Origin: Marmoricola sp.
Lineage (GTDB): Bacteria; Actinomycetota; Actinomycetes; Propionibacteriales; Nocardioidaceae
Assembly (NCBI GenBank): GCA_025964775.1
Contig: JAOPYE010000029.1
Location: 146,690-210,689, forward strand
Reading direction: 5' to 3'
DNA: 64,000 nt
Shown: positions 17,657 through 25,490 of the stretch, piece after piece
Layout: each line of letters starts with the position of its first letter
How positions within the stretch are numbered: the first letter of the stretch is position 1
Program-made: the position numbers and the translations under genes
Notes under the pieces: model-generated
What the model was told of the DNA's origin: nothing
The model's database searches: none
The model's input: the letters and a program-made list of their open reading frames with translations, nothing else

Positions 17657-18548
17657 ACAGATCCGTCTCCAGGCCGTCCTCGGTGAACGGGGCGGTCTTC
17701 GTGCCCTTGGCGATCCGGTAGAACTCGAGGCCCCAGCCTTCGCCGCCGATGTTGTTGGACAGCGCGAAGAACGGACCATCGGTGCTGATCTGGGTCGCGT
17801 GAGCGGCCAGGGCGGCCATCTTCTTGTCCACGAACTCGACGGCCCTCACCGAGGCCGTCAGGTTCTCGTCGGCAGTGATGAACGGCGGCAGCGGCCCGTC
17901 GGGGTCCATGCCCTCGAACGTCGTGGTGTCACCGGCGTCGCGCAGCCTGCGCAGGCCCTCGCGCATCCTGGTGGCCGACATCGCGCCCCAGTAGACCTTG
18001 GCGATCTCGTGCGGCTCCCCCAGGTCCGTGCGGTACGACGGCACTGCCGCGAGCGCAGAGGCGTACGTCGCGACCAGGTGGGCATGGATGTGATCGGGGT
18101 GGCCGTAGCCGCCGAACTCGTCGTAGGTGACCATCACCTGCGGCCGCACCTCGCGGATCACCGAGACCAGGTGGGTGGCGGCTTCGGTCAGGTCGGCGTT
18201 CCAGAAAGCGTTGGCGTGCACGTCGTCCGCGGCGACCGCGTGGCCGTCCTCGTGCCACTTCATGCCGGAGTCGCGGTAGGTCCCGTAGCCGCCGAGGTAG
18301 CGGAAGTCGGTGACGCCGAGCGCGGCCATCGCGTTGGTCAGCTCGATCCGGCGCTGGTCGCCAAGGGTGTCGTCCTGGTCCGCCGCCATGTGGGCCATCT
18401 CGGGGATCAGGATCTCGCCCATCTCCCCGCCGGTGCAGGTCACCAGCGTGACGCCGATGCCTTCCGCGACGTACTTGGCCATGGTCGCGCCCTGGCCGAT
18501 GCTCTCGTCGTCGGGGTGGGCGTGCACGAGCAGGATCTGCTTGGTCAT
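17643..18548 (-). CDS. mshB: N-acetyl-glucosaminyl-inositol deacetylase (mycothiol synthesis)
   Basis: MshB deacetylates GlcNAc-inositol to GlcN-inositol in mycothiol synthesis. The 301-residue LmbE-family protein carries the zinc motifs HAHPDDES (residues 9-16) and GYGHPDHIHAH. It matches MshB rather than the conjugate amidase Mca in the segments YLGGYG-YRDSGM, YDEFGGYGHPDH and AALAAHATQ-LSNN. TAGGGT lies exactly 6 nt before the ATG. Mycothiol is the actinobacterial low-molecular-weight thiol, so this gene supports the taxonomic placement. Confidence 0.92.
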   Translation of the reverse strand: MTKQILLVHAHPDDESIGQGATMAKYVAEGIGVTLVTCTGGEMGEILIPEMAHMAADQDDTLGDQRRIELTNAMAALGVTDFRYLGGYGTYRDSGMKWHEDGHAVAADDVHANAFWNADLTEAATHLVSVIREVRPQVMVTYDEFGGYGHPDHIHAHLVATYASALAAVPSYRTDLGEPHEIAKVYWGAMSATRMREGLRRLRDAGDTTTFEGMDPDGPLPPFITADENLTASVRAVEFVDKKMAALAAHATQISTDGPFFALSNNIGGEGWGLEFYRIAKGTKTAPFTEDGLETDLFNGV

Positions 18549-18554
18549 GACTCA

Positions 18555-18560
18555 ACCCTA
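18555..18560 (-). promoter_or_regulatory. Leaderless -10 box of mshB
   Basis: TAGGGT on the minus strand, then 6 nt, then the mshB ATG at 18548. The box lies in the 9-bp gap after the Nudix gene stop, so mshB has its own promoter despite the short gap. Confidence 0.6.
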
Positions 18561-18941
18561 GTGCTGGTCAGGGAACCGACCCGCCATGATTTCGGCCACG
18601 AACGACCGATCGGCCTCGAGCCAGTCGACCGCGTCCAGCGAGGACGTCACCAGCCAGCGCAGCGCGTCGTGGTCACCGGATTGCGGAACGGGCTCGCCGC
18701 CGACTACCTGTGCGGTCGCCACCCGGAGCTCGAAGCCGGCACGGATCGGCGCGGTCCCGGGCAGCCAGCCGGTGACCTCGATGGTGCAGCCGAGCTCCTC
18801 GGCGATCTCCCGGACGGCGGTGTTCGCCGGGTCCTCGCCCGGCTCGACCTTTCCGCCCGGGAACTCCCAGCCACCGGTGCTTCGGCGTGCGGCGAGCACG
18901 CAGGCCCCGCGCACGATCGCCACGCCGACGACCAGCTGCAC
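18558..18941 (-). CDS. Nudix hydrolase, MutT/CTP pyrophosphohydrolase-like
   Basis: The 127-residue protein has a complete Nudix box, GGKVEPGEDPANTAVREIAEELG, within a single-domain fold. Length and the WEFPGGKVEPGE context match MutT-type or CTP pyrophosphohydrolase-type enzymes that clean nucleotide pools. The GTG start lies 1 bp after the thioesterase stop on the same strand, so the two are likely co-transcribed. Confidence 0.87.
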   Translation of the reverse strand: MQLVVGVAIVRGACVLAARRSTGGWEFPGGKVEPGEDPANTAVREIAEELGCTIEVTGWLPGTAPIRAGFELRVATAQVVGGEPVPQSGDHDALRWLVTSSLDAVDWLEADRSFVAEIMAGRFPDQH

Positions 18942-18942
18942 G

Positions 18943-19815
18943 TCAGGCTCGATCCCTGGCCCGTGGCTGCAGCGCGAGCTGGCGCGCCTGGGCGACCAGC
19001 AGCCCGGTGGAGTCCCAGACCTCGCAGTCCTCCTCGAAGAGGCCGCCTGCCATCGTCCGGGTGCGGTGCCGGACGATCGCCCACCCCGGTGCGGGCCGCG
19101 CCCGCACGTGCGCGGTCAGTTCCAACGTCGGCGCCCAGCCGGGCATGCCCAGGTCGAACGTGGTCGGCGGCAGTGCGTCGACCACCAGCAGCAAGGCGAT
19201 CGGATCCAGCGGGCGGTCGTCGGCCAGCCTGAACCAGCCCTGGAGCACGCCCTGCCTGCTCGGCTTGCCGATCGCCCAGCCGGCGGTCGAGGGATCGAAC
19301 AGGGTGCCGAACCGTTGCAGCAGTGGAGCCATCTTCCTGACCTCCTCGGGCGCATCGCGGGACTCGACGCACTCGGCGAGCGGTGGCAGCTCGGGAGGCG
19401 GCAACGCGAGCCCGAGGGCTGCGGCCGCGGCATCACTGGCAGGGTCGCGCGCGCGGTCGAGGTCACCGAACGTGGCGTGCGAGGCGATACGCGGGACGGC
19501 GGTGCCGTCGACGTCCTGGACCAGCGTCGCGGCCACCGTGGAGAACCGGCTGCCCGACCGCAGCACCCGGGTCTCGACGTACGCCGGTCCGGGGGTCGAG
19601 GCGCTGAGGAAGTGGGCGGTGAGGGCGAACGGATCGACATGGCCACGGTCAGGCACCTCGGCCGCGAGCTGGTCACGGACCGCGTTGCCGATGATCGCGA
19701 GCAGGTACCCGCCGTTGACGCCTCCCCCGACGACCCACCCGGGAGCCAGGACCGCGTCATGGATGCCGTCGCCGCGTGCTGTGATCGCCGTGTCACGGTC
19801 GAACTCGAACGTCAT
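18943..19815 (-). CDS. Acyl-CoA thioesterase-like double hotdog protein
   Basis: The 290-residue product looks like a TesB-type double hotdog thioesterase. An N-terminal hotdog half has GGGVNGGYLLAIIGNAV and DPFALTAHFLSAS, and a C-terminal half has a DLGMPGWAPTLELTAHVRARP segment followed by an EDCEVWDSTGLLVAQ-RQL strand typical of the family. It would hydrolyse acyl-CoA in the cytosol. Substrate chain length cannot be read from sequence. It heads a pair with the Nudix gene. Confidence 0.8.
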   Translation of the reverse strand: MTFEFDRDTAITARGDGIHDAVLAPGWVVGGGVNGGYLLAIIGNAVRDQLAAEVPDRGHVDPFALTAHFLSASTPGPAYVETRVLRSGSRFSTVAATLVQDVDGTAVPRIASHATFGDLDRARDPASDAAAAALGLALPPPELPPLAECVESRDAPEEVRKMAPLLQRFGTLFDPSTAGWAIGKPSRQGVLQGWFRLADDRPLDPIALLLVVDALPPTTFDLGMPGWAPTLELTAHVRARPAPGWAIVRHRTRTMAGGLFEEDCEVWDSTGLLVAQARQLALQPRARDRA

Positions 19816-19872
19816 CGTTCACATCCCGTCAGGTACGGTCGAAGAACCGTTTCGACCCTAGAGGGGAATGCC

Positions 19873-20454
19873 TTGCCCGTCCGCCGCACCCTGGCCTCGA
19901 CGGCTGTCACCCTCCTCACACCCGGTCTCTTCCTGGGCCTGGTCACCGGATGCGGCGGCTCCTCGAAGCCGGCCGCCGCCCCGCAGCGCAGCGTCTCCCC
20001 GACGACGACCGCGTACCCGACACCGGTCCTCCCCTCGAACATCCAGCTCGAGAGGCCGAAGGCCGCCTCGACGATCAAGGCGACCGCCACCCTGACCGCC
20101 GTACCGGGGGCCAGCCAGCTGGCGGCTCCGGCGAATGCGCCCCGCACGATCGAGGGCTTCCCGGTCCCGCAGGGCGCCAAGGTCACGGATCCGGGCGCGA
20201 TCGACGACACCTGGCAGTTCGACATCCCGACCACGGACCTGAACGGCGTCATCGCCTTCTACAAGCGGGTGCTGCCGCTGATGGGCTACACCATCCGCAC
20301 CGACGTCACCTACACACTCGGCAACGATCCGGTGCGGTGGGACATCGTCTTCGACGGCCCGGTCTCGGGCTCGCTGGTGCGCGACCGCCCGGACGGCACG
20401 GTCTTCGTCGTCATCAACCCGCCGGGACAGCCGGCGCTGCCCGGCGACCGGTGA
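19873..20454 (+). CDS. Lipoprotein of unknown function, TTG start
   Basis: A 193-residue lipoprotein. The signal peptide ends in the lipobox LVTGC, followed by Ser, Lys, Ala and Pro-rich linkers with many Thr. The C-terminal domain (about 95-193) contains DTWQFDIPTTDLNGVIAFYKRVLPLMGYTI, a compact alpha-beta pattern seen in small actinobacterial lipoproteins. I do not recognise a named family. The TTG at 19873 is chosen because GAGGGGAA lies just upstream and it leaves a signal peptide of normal length; a TAGAGG -10-like element overlaps that site. Confidence 0.7.
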   Translation: MPVRRTLASTAVTLLTPGLFLGLVTGCGGSSKPAAAPQRSVSPTTTAYPTPVLPSNIQLERPKAASTIKATATLTAVPGASQLAAPANAPRTIEGFPVPQGAKVTDPGAIDDTWQFDIPTTDLNGVIAFYKRVLPLMGYTIRTDVTYTLGNDPVRWDIVFDGPVSGSLVRDRPDGTVFVVINPPGQPALPGDR

Positions 20455-21627
20455 TCAGCGCGGATCGATGACCGTGCAGCGCGTGCCCGAGTAGATCGTC
20501 GGCATGCACTGGTTGCAGTGGATGCAGAGACCGTCGCTGGTCTCGCCACGCTGCATCCTGTTGACCAGGTCGGGCTCTCGCAGCAGGGCCCGCCCCATGG
20601 CGACGAACTCGAACCCCTCCTCCATGGCGCGGTCCATCGTGGCGAGGGTGTTGATGCCGCCGAGCATGATCAGCGGCATCGAGACCGCCTCACGGAAGGC
20701 CAGCGCCTTGTCGCGCAGGAAGGCCTCTTCGAAGTCGTAGCTCTTGAAGAACCGCTTGCCCACAGGCGTCTTCAGGCCCAGACGCACCACCGGCGGCATG
20801 TTCGCAGCGAACTCCTTGAGGGGCACGTCGCCGCGGAACAGGTACATCGGGTTGAGCAACGAGCTGCCGGCGCTCAGCTCCAGTGCATCGAGGTGCCCGT
20901 CGGACTCCAGCATCTGGGCGAACTCGAGGCTCTCTGGCATCGAGAACCCGACCGGTGAACCCTCGGTCATCCCGATCTTGGCGGTCACCGCGACGGCGTC
21001 GCCGACTTCCTCGCGGACGACGCGGGCGACGTCGCGGGCGAAGCGCGCCCGGTTGGTCACGGTGCCGCCCCAGCCGTCCTTGCGCCGGTTCTGCCCGGGG
21101 GCCAGGAACGAGCTGAGCAGGTAGCCGTGGGCCATGTGGATCTCGAGCACGTCGAAGCCCGCGTCGACCATGATCCGGGCGGTCCGCACGTAGGCCCTGG
21201 TGATCCGGGTGATGTCGGCCGCGCTCGCCGACCTGATCATCTGCATGCTCAACGGCGACGGCATCCGGGACGCCGCGAGAGCATGGACCCCGTTGGAACG
21301 ACCGTTGGCGACCGGTCCGGCGTGGCCGAGCTGTCCGGCGATCTTGGCACCGGTCTCGTGGATCGCATCCGTGAGGCGCGCCAGCCCAGGGGCCGACTGG
21401 TCGTCGACCACGATGACGTCCTTCTCGGTACGACCCTCCGGCGCGACGGCGAGGTAGGCGACCGTGGTCAGTCCGACCCCTCCGCGCGCGGGAGCCAGGT
21501 GGTAGTCGATCAGCGCGTCGGTGACCTGCCCGTCCGGCGTACGACCTTCGAAGGTCGCCGCCTTGACGACCCGGTTGCGCACCGTGACCGGGCCGAGCTG
21601 AGCCGGGGAGAAGACGTTGTTCACCAC
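20455..21627 (-). CDS. NADH:flavin oxidoreductase, Old Yellow Enzyme family
   Basis: The 390-residue protein is an FMN-dependent TIM barrel of the OYE family. It shows the HMAHGYLLSSFLAPGQNRRKDGWGG block that binds FMN and substrate, and GGINTLATM plus FEFVAMGRALLREPDLVNRM at the phosphate site. A C-terminal CIHCNQCM is reminiscent of the iron-sulphur linker of dienoyl-CoA-reductase-like members, but there is no FAD domain. Tandem GTGs at 21627 and 21624 are the likely start (VVNNVFSPAQLGPV). A 28-bp palindrome lies 1 bp upstream of the start, implying control by a dimeric repressor. No regulator gene is adjacent. Confidence 0.88.
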   Translation of the reverse strand: MVNNVFSPAQLGPVTVRNRVVKAATFEGRTPDGQVTDALIDYHLAPARGGVGLTTVAYLAVAPEGRTEKDVIVVDDQSAPGLARLTDAIHETGAKIAGQLGHAGPVANGRSNGVHALAASRMPSPLSMQMIRSASAADITRITRAYVRTARIMVDAGFDVLEIHMAHGYLLSSFLAPGQNRRKDGWGGTVTNRARFARDVARVVREEVGDAVAVTAKIGMTEGSPVGFSMPESLEFAQMLESDGHLDALELSAGSSLLNPMYLFRGDVPLKEFAANMPPVVRLGLKTPVGKRFFKSYDFEEAFLRDKALAFREAVSMPLIMLGGINTLATMDRAMEEGFEFVAMGRALLREPDLVNRMQRGETSDGLCIHCNQCMPTIYSGTRCTVIDPR

Positions 21628-21628
21628 G

Positions 21629-21656
21629 CTGAAACTGTAACGCGTTTCAGTTTCAG
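21629..21656. promoter_or_regulatory. 28-bp palindromic operator upstream of the OYE gene
   Basis: Outer arms CTGAAACTG and CAGTTTCAG flank a T-AACGCGTT-T core, itself an 8-bp palindrome. Only the innermost-flanking T/T pair breaks the symmetry over 28 bp. It sits immediately before the GTG at 21627, where promoter and start region must lie. The form is typical of TetR-family sites (inference). Confidence 0.8.
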
Positions 21657-21785
21657 CCCGCGGGTACCCGACGTCGCGATCGCCACGGCCGCACATTCGG
21701 AGATCACGCTGCCGATGTATCTCACCTGCGTCACAAATCTAGCCAGCACTACGCATCTGCGGTGTCGTCATGATGGGATGGTCCG

Positions 21786-22568
21786 GTGACCCCCTCCCGA
21801 CGTTTCCGCGCCCTGTCCGTCCTCGCCGTCACAGCGATCGCCGGGGCTCTCCTCGCGGGGTGCGGATCCGGTACCAAGGCCCCGTCCGCGAAGCCCGTGA
21901 CCCTGACCGTGTTCGCCGCGTCGTCCCTCACCGGCACGTTCACCGACCTGGGCAAGAAGTTCGAGGCGACCCATCCCGGCGTGACGGTGTCCTTCGACTT
22001 CGGTGGATCCTCGGACCTCGTCGCGCAGATCCAGCAGGGCGCGCCGGCCGATGTCTTCGCGTCGGCGGACGAATCGAACATGGGCAAGCTTGCCGGCGAC
22101 CACCTGCAGGCCGAAACGCCCCAGGACTTTGCGTCGAACACCCTCGAGATCGTGACTCCGCCGAACAACCCGGCGCACATCTCCTCGTTCGCGGACCTGG
22201 CGCACCCGGGGATCAACCTGGTGATCTGTGCGCCGGAGGTGCCGTGCGGGGCCGCAGCCAAGAAGGTGGCTGCTGCCGCCGGCGTCCCTCTGAAGCCCGT
22301 GAGTGAGGAGCAGTCGGTCAAGGACGTCCTGGCCAAGGTCACGTCCGGCGACGCCATGGCTGGCCTGGTGTACGTGACGGACGTCAAGGCCGCCGGTGCC
22401 ACGGTCCACGGAGTCGTCTTCCCGCAAGCGTCGTCGGCTGTGAACACCTACCCGATCGTGACGATCACGGGCAGCAAGAACGCGGCGCTCGCGCGGGAGT
22501 TCATGACCCTGGTCCTGGGTGCCACCGGGCAGACGGTTCTGGCGGACGCCAGATTCGCCAAGCCCTGA
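21786..22568 (+). CDS. modA: Molybdate-binding lipoprotein ModA
   Basis: ModA captures molybdate (or tungstate) outside the cell for the ModBC importer. The 260-residue protein has a signal peptide with lipobox LLAGC and then the family start [23 protein letters not shown]. The ligand loops are visible: [29 protein letters not shown], and the VYVTDVKAA region. The GTG at 21786 is the annotated start. It is the first gene of modABC, with modB overlapping by one base (TGATG). Confidence 0.93.
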   Translation: MTPSRRFRALSVLAVTAIAGALLAGCGSGTKAPSAKPVTLTVFAASSLTGTFTDLGKKFEATHPGVTVSFDFGGSSDLVAQIQQGAPADVFASADESNMGKLAGDHLQAETPQDFASNTLEIVTPPNNPAHISSFADLAHPGINLVICAPEVPCGAAAKKVAAAAGVPLKPVSEEQSVKDVLAKVTSGDAMAGLVYVTDVKAAGATVHGVVFPQASSAVNTYPIVTITGSKNAALAREFMTLVLGATGQTVLADARFAKP

Positions 22569-23356
22569 TGACCCGCCAGCGGGCGGCCGCGATCCCGCGC
22601 TGGATCTACCTCCCGGCGGCCCTGGGCGCGACCTTCGTCCTGCTGCCCCTGATCGCGATCTTCACGAAGGTCGACTGGCCCCACTTCGCTGCCCTGATCT
22701 CCTCCGACTCGTCCCGTGCGGCGCTGGTCCTGAGCCTGAAGACGTCGGGCGCGAGCACGGTCCTGTGCGTGCTCCTCGGCGTGCCGATGGCCACGGTCCT
22801 CGCCCGCACGAGCTTCGCGGGGCAGAGCCTGCTGCGGTCCCTCGTCCTGCTCCCGCTGGTCCTTCCGCCCGTCGTCGGTGGACTCGCACTGCTCTACACG
22901 TTCGGTCGCAACGGCCTGCTCGGGCACACCCTGGCGGTCCTCGACATCCGTGTCGCGTTCTCGACGATCGCGGTGATCATGGCCCAGACGTTCGTAGCCC
23001 TGCCGTTCCTGGTCCTGAGCCTCGAAGGCGCGCTGCGCACAGGAGGACAGCGCTACGAGATCGTCGCCGCGTCTCTCGGTGCGAAGCCGACGACCGTGTT
23101 CCGGCGCATCACCCTGCCGCTGGTGATGCCCGGCCTCCTGGCCGGGGCGGTGCTGTCCTTCGCGCGGGCCCTGGGTGAGTTCGGCGCGACGATCACCTTC
23201 GCCGGCAGCCTCCAGGGAGTCACCCGCACGCTGCCGCTCGAGATCTACCTCCAGCGCGAGGGCGACCCGGACGCCGCGGTCGCTCTCGCCCTGGTCCTGG
23301 TGGTGGTCGCCGTGATCATCATCGCGATCGCACGTCCGGAACGAGCAGGTCGATGA
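22568..23356 (+). CDS. modB: Molybdate ABC transporter permease ModB
   Basis: The 262-residue inner-membrane permease has about six helices and the ABC coupling motif [30 protein letters not shown], which contacts Mod[30 protein letters not shown] is characteristic of ModB. The ATG overlaps the modA stop and the modB stop overlaps the modC start, so the three subunits are translationally coupled. Confidence 0.95.
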   Translation: MTRQRAAAIPRWIYLPAALGATFVLLPLIAIFTKVDWPHFAALISSDSSRAALVLSLKTSGASTVLCVLLGVPMATVLARTSFAGQSLLRSLVLLPLVLPPVVGGLALLYTFGRNGLLGHTLAVLDIRVAFSTIAVIMAQTFVALPFLVLSLEGALRTGGQRYEIVAASLGAKPTTVFRRITLPLVMPGLLAGAVLSFARALGEFGATITFAGSLQGVTRTLPLEIYLQREGDPDAAVALALVLVVVAVIIIAIARPERAGR

Positions 23357-24405
23357 GCTTCGAGTTCGCAGCGAGGCTGCTCGATCGGCGCCTGGACGTG
23401 CAGTTCGGCGTCCCGGACGGTGAGACCGTCGCGCTCCTCGGCGAGAACGGAGCCGGCAAGTCGACCGTGCTGGCGATCGCGGCCGGACACCTCGTCCCGG
23501 ATACCGGCCAGGTGTCGCTCGACGGCCGGGTCCTCCTCCGGGTCGGCGGCGCCAACCGTGTCGACGTACCGCCGCACGATCGGGAGATCGCCCTGCTGTC
23601 GCAGGACCCGCTCCTGTTTCCCCACCTGAGCGTGCGCGACAACGTCGCCTTCGGCCCCCGCAGCCGCGGCCGCTCGCGCCGCACGGCGTTGACGGAGGCG
23701 GATCGGTGGCTCGCCGAGGTCGACGCGGCCGAGTTCGCGGCACGCAAGCCCTCGGCGCTCTCGGGCGGTGAGGCCCAGCGGGTGGCCGTCGCGCGAGCCA
23801 TGGCTGCCGATCCGCGACTGCTGCTGCTCGACGAGCCGATGGCTGCCGTCGACGTCAGCGTCGCTCCGGTACTTCGACAGGCACTCCGCCGGGTGCTCTC
23901 GGGACGCACGGCGGTGCTCGTGACCCACGATCCGCTGGATGCCTTGCTGCTCGCCGACCGGGTGGTCGTGCTCGATCACGGGCAGGTCGTCGAAGAAGGC
24001 CCGACACGCGAGGTGCTGGCACGACCACGCAGTGCCTTCGCGGCCGACCTCGCCGGCCTGAACCTGCTCAGCGGGACCTGGTCGGGAGCACACCTCCGGC
24101 TGGCGGACGGGACCACGGTGACCGGACTGGTCACCGGACCGGGGCCCGAGGCGGGTGGTCAGGCCGTCGCCACCTTCCGGCCCGGGTCGGTTGCCGTCTA
24201 CCGCGACGCGCCCGCCGGCAGCCCGCGCAACAGCTTCACGACACGCATCACCGCTCTGGACCCGCTCGGCGATCTGATCCGCGTGCGCTCGAAGCACCTG
24301 AGCGCCCACATCACCACGCAGGCCGCCGCAGACCTCGACCTCGTCCCGGGCATGCAGGTGAGCTTCAGCGTGAAGGCGACCGAGGTGTCCGTCTATCGCC
24401 TGTGA
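23353..24405 (+). CDS. modC: Molybdate ABC transporter ATPase ModC
   Basis: The 350-residue protein contains an ABC ATPase domain with Walker [10 protein letters not shown], signature LSGGEAQR and Walker B LLLLDEP. A C-terminal extension (about 280-350) resembles a single TOBE/Mop domain ([20 protein letters not shown]), which can bind oxyanion. The domain order is that of ModC. It starts inside the modB stop (ATGA). Confidence 0.94.
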   Translation: MSFEFAARLLDRRLDVQFGVPDGETVALLGENGAGKSTVLAIAAGHLVPDTGQVSLDGRVLLRVGGANRVDVPPHDREIALLSQDPLLFPHLSVRDNVAFGPRSRGRSRRTALTEADRWLAEVDAAEFAARKPSALSGGEAQRVAVARAMAADPRLLLLDEPMAAVDVSVAPVLRQALRRVLSGRTAVLVTHDPLDALLLADRVVVLDHGQVVEEGPTREVLARPRSAFAADLAGLNLLSGTWSGAHLRLADGTTVTGLVTGPGPEAGGQAVATFRPGSVAVYRDAPAGSPRNSFTTRITALDPLGDLIRVRSKHLSAHITTQAAADLDLVPGMQVSFSVKATEVSVYRL

Positions 24406-24451
24406 GGGCACGCGAGCCCGAAGTCGCGCGGTCATGCGCCATGCTTCTCGG

Positions 24452-24856
24452 GTGAAGTCCGCCCCTCTCGCCCTGGCCGTCGTCCTCGCCCTCACCGTCG
24501 CCGGTTGCGGCGGGACGGCTGCGAGCACGACTCCGCCCACGCCGACGAACTCGCTGCTCCCGTCGATCAAGGTCGCGACGCTGTCAGGTCGGTTGATCGC
24601 GGTCGGCGGGCCCGTCGCCTCGGACGCCCCGCTCGCCGGAACCATCACCATCACCGGACCCGGTGGATCGGTGGTGCATGCCGCCGTCAGCCGCACCGGC
24701 GCGTTCCAGATCCAACTCTCGCCCGGGACCTACCGGCTGAGTGGCCGCAGCCCGCAGTTCGGCGGCGGCACCACCGACTGCCACACAGCGACGCCAACGA
24801 CCATCCTGGTCGCGGACCGGACGGTCACCGCGGACATCCTCTGCCAGCGCCGCTGA
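24452..24856 (+). CDS. Small lipoprotein with carboxypeptidase-regulatory-like domain
   Basis: The protein has a 19-residue lipoprotein signal (lipobox TVAGC) followed by a Thr/Pro linker. A roughly 85-residue beta-sandwich-like domain (LSGRLIAVGG-APLAGTITITGPGG-GAFQIQLSPGTYRLSG) resembles carboxypeptidase regulatory-like modules. The GTG at 24452 is preferred over the ATG at 24434. It has CATGCT exactly 6 nt upstream and gives a signal peptide of normal length. Function unknown. It ends 8 bp from the convergent thioesterase gene. Confidence 0.72.
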   Translation: MKSAPLALAVVLALTVAGCGGTAASTTPPTPTNSLLPSIKVATLSGRLIAVGGPVASDAPLAGTITITGPGGSVVHAAVSRTGAFQIQLSPGTYRLSGRSPQFGGGTTDCHTATPTTILVADRTVTADILCQRR

Positions 24857-24863
24857 AGGCGCT
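24846..24863. terminator. Short hairpin between convergent genes
   Basis: AGCGCC and GGCGCT arms with a 6-nt loop span the lipoprotein stop and the gap to the thioesterase stop at 24864. It may stall transcription from both sides. It lacks a T tract, so the call is tentative. Confidence 0.4.
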
Positions 24864-25490
24864 CTACTCGGACCAGATCGGCACGATGAAGACGCCCTCG
24901 GCCTCGACGGCCACGCCCTGGTCACCCTCGATCTCGGCGGTCACGAAGACCTTGCGGCCCTCCTCGCCCGCGACCCGTCCGTTGAGCACTACCCGTCCGA
25001 GCGGCAACGGATTGCGGTAGCGCAGGGTGAGCGTTCCGGTGAACGTCACCTTGCTCATCCGGCTGGCCGTGACCCCCATCAGGTGGTCGAGCAGCAGGGC
25101 GCTGACTCCCCCGTGCACCATCCCCGGCGGTCCCTCGTACGCCGCACCGAGGTGCACCTCGGCGTGGGTGTCGCCGTTCTCGGCGCTGTGGACCACCATC
25201 GGCGGGGCGACCGCGTTGCGCAGGCCGATCGCGGCATTGCCCCAGGTCCAGCTCCGGCCGGACTCGTTGTAGTGCACCCCGGACGCACCGTCGATCTGGT
25301 TGACCCGGAGCGAAGCGGTCAGGGCCTCGATCGTCGCGACCGCAGCGGCCACCTCGTCGTCACCGGCGGTCGTGCGGATCGCCGCGTCGACGAGCTCACG
25401 CAGCGACGAGCCGAGCGGGCGGTAGCGCGCCTCGAGGGCGTCGACCTCGGCATCCGACAGATCCACGAACCGGAACAGCTCGGAGTTCAT
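24864..25490 (-). CDS. PaaI-type hotdog thioesterase
   Basis: A 208-residue protein with a C-terminal hotdog domain. GPPGMVHGGVSALLLDHLMGV is the catalytic helix region of PaaI-like thioesterases, followed by the KVTFTGTLTLRYRNPLPLG strands. The first 90 residues are helical and less conserved. Its ATG overlaps the stop of the flavin oxidoreductase gene (25487-25490). It is thus the third gene of an operon with a DapB-like dehydrogenase and an OYE/FAD enzyme, and probably removes CoA from an intermediate of that pathway (inference). Confidence 0.8.
   Translation of the reverse strand: MNSELFRFVDLSDAEVDALEARYRPLGSSLRELVDAAIRTTAGDDEVAAAVATIEALTASLRVNQIDGASGVHYNESGRSWTWGNAAIGLRNAVAPPMVVHSAENGDTHAEVHLGAAYEGPPGMVHGGVSALLLDHLMGVTASRMSKVTFTGTLTLRYRNPLPLGRVVLNGRVAGEEGRKVFVTAEIEGDQGVAVEAEGVFIVPIWSE

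Noticed and set aside
22448..24696. Large minus-strand frames opposite modABC
   Set aside because: They are antisense shadows; modABC is clearly the coding strand.
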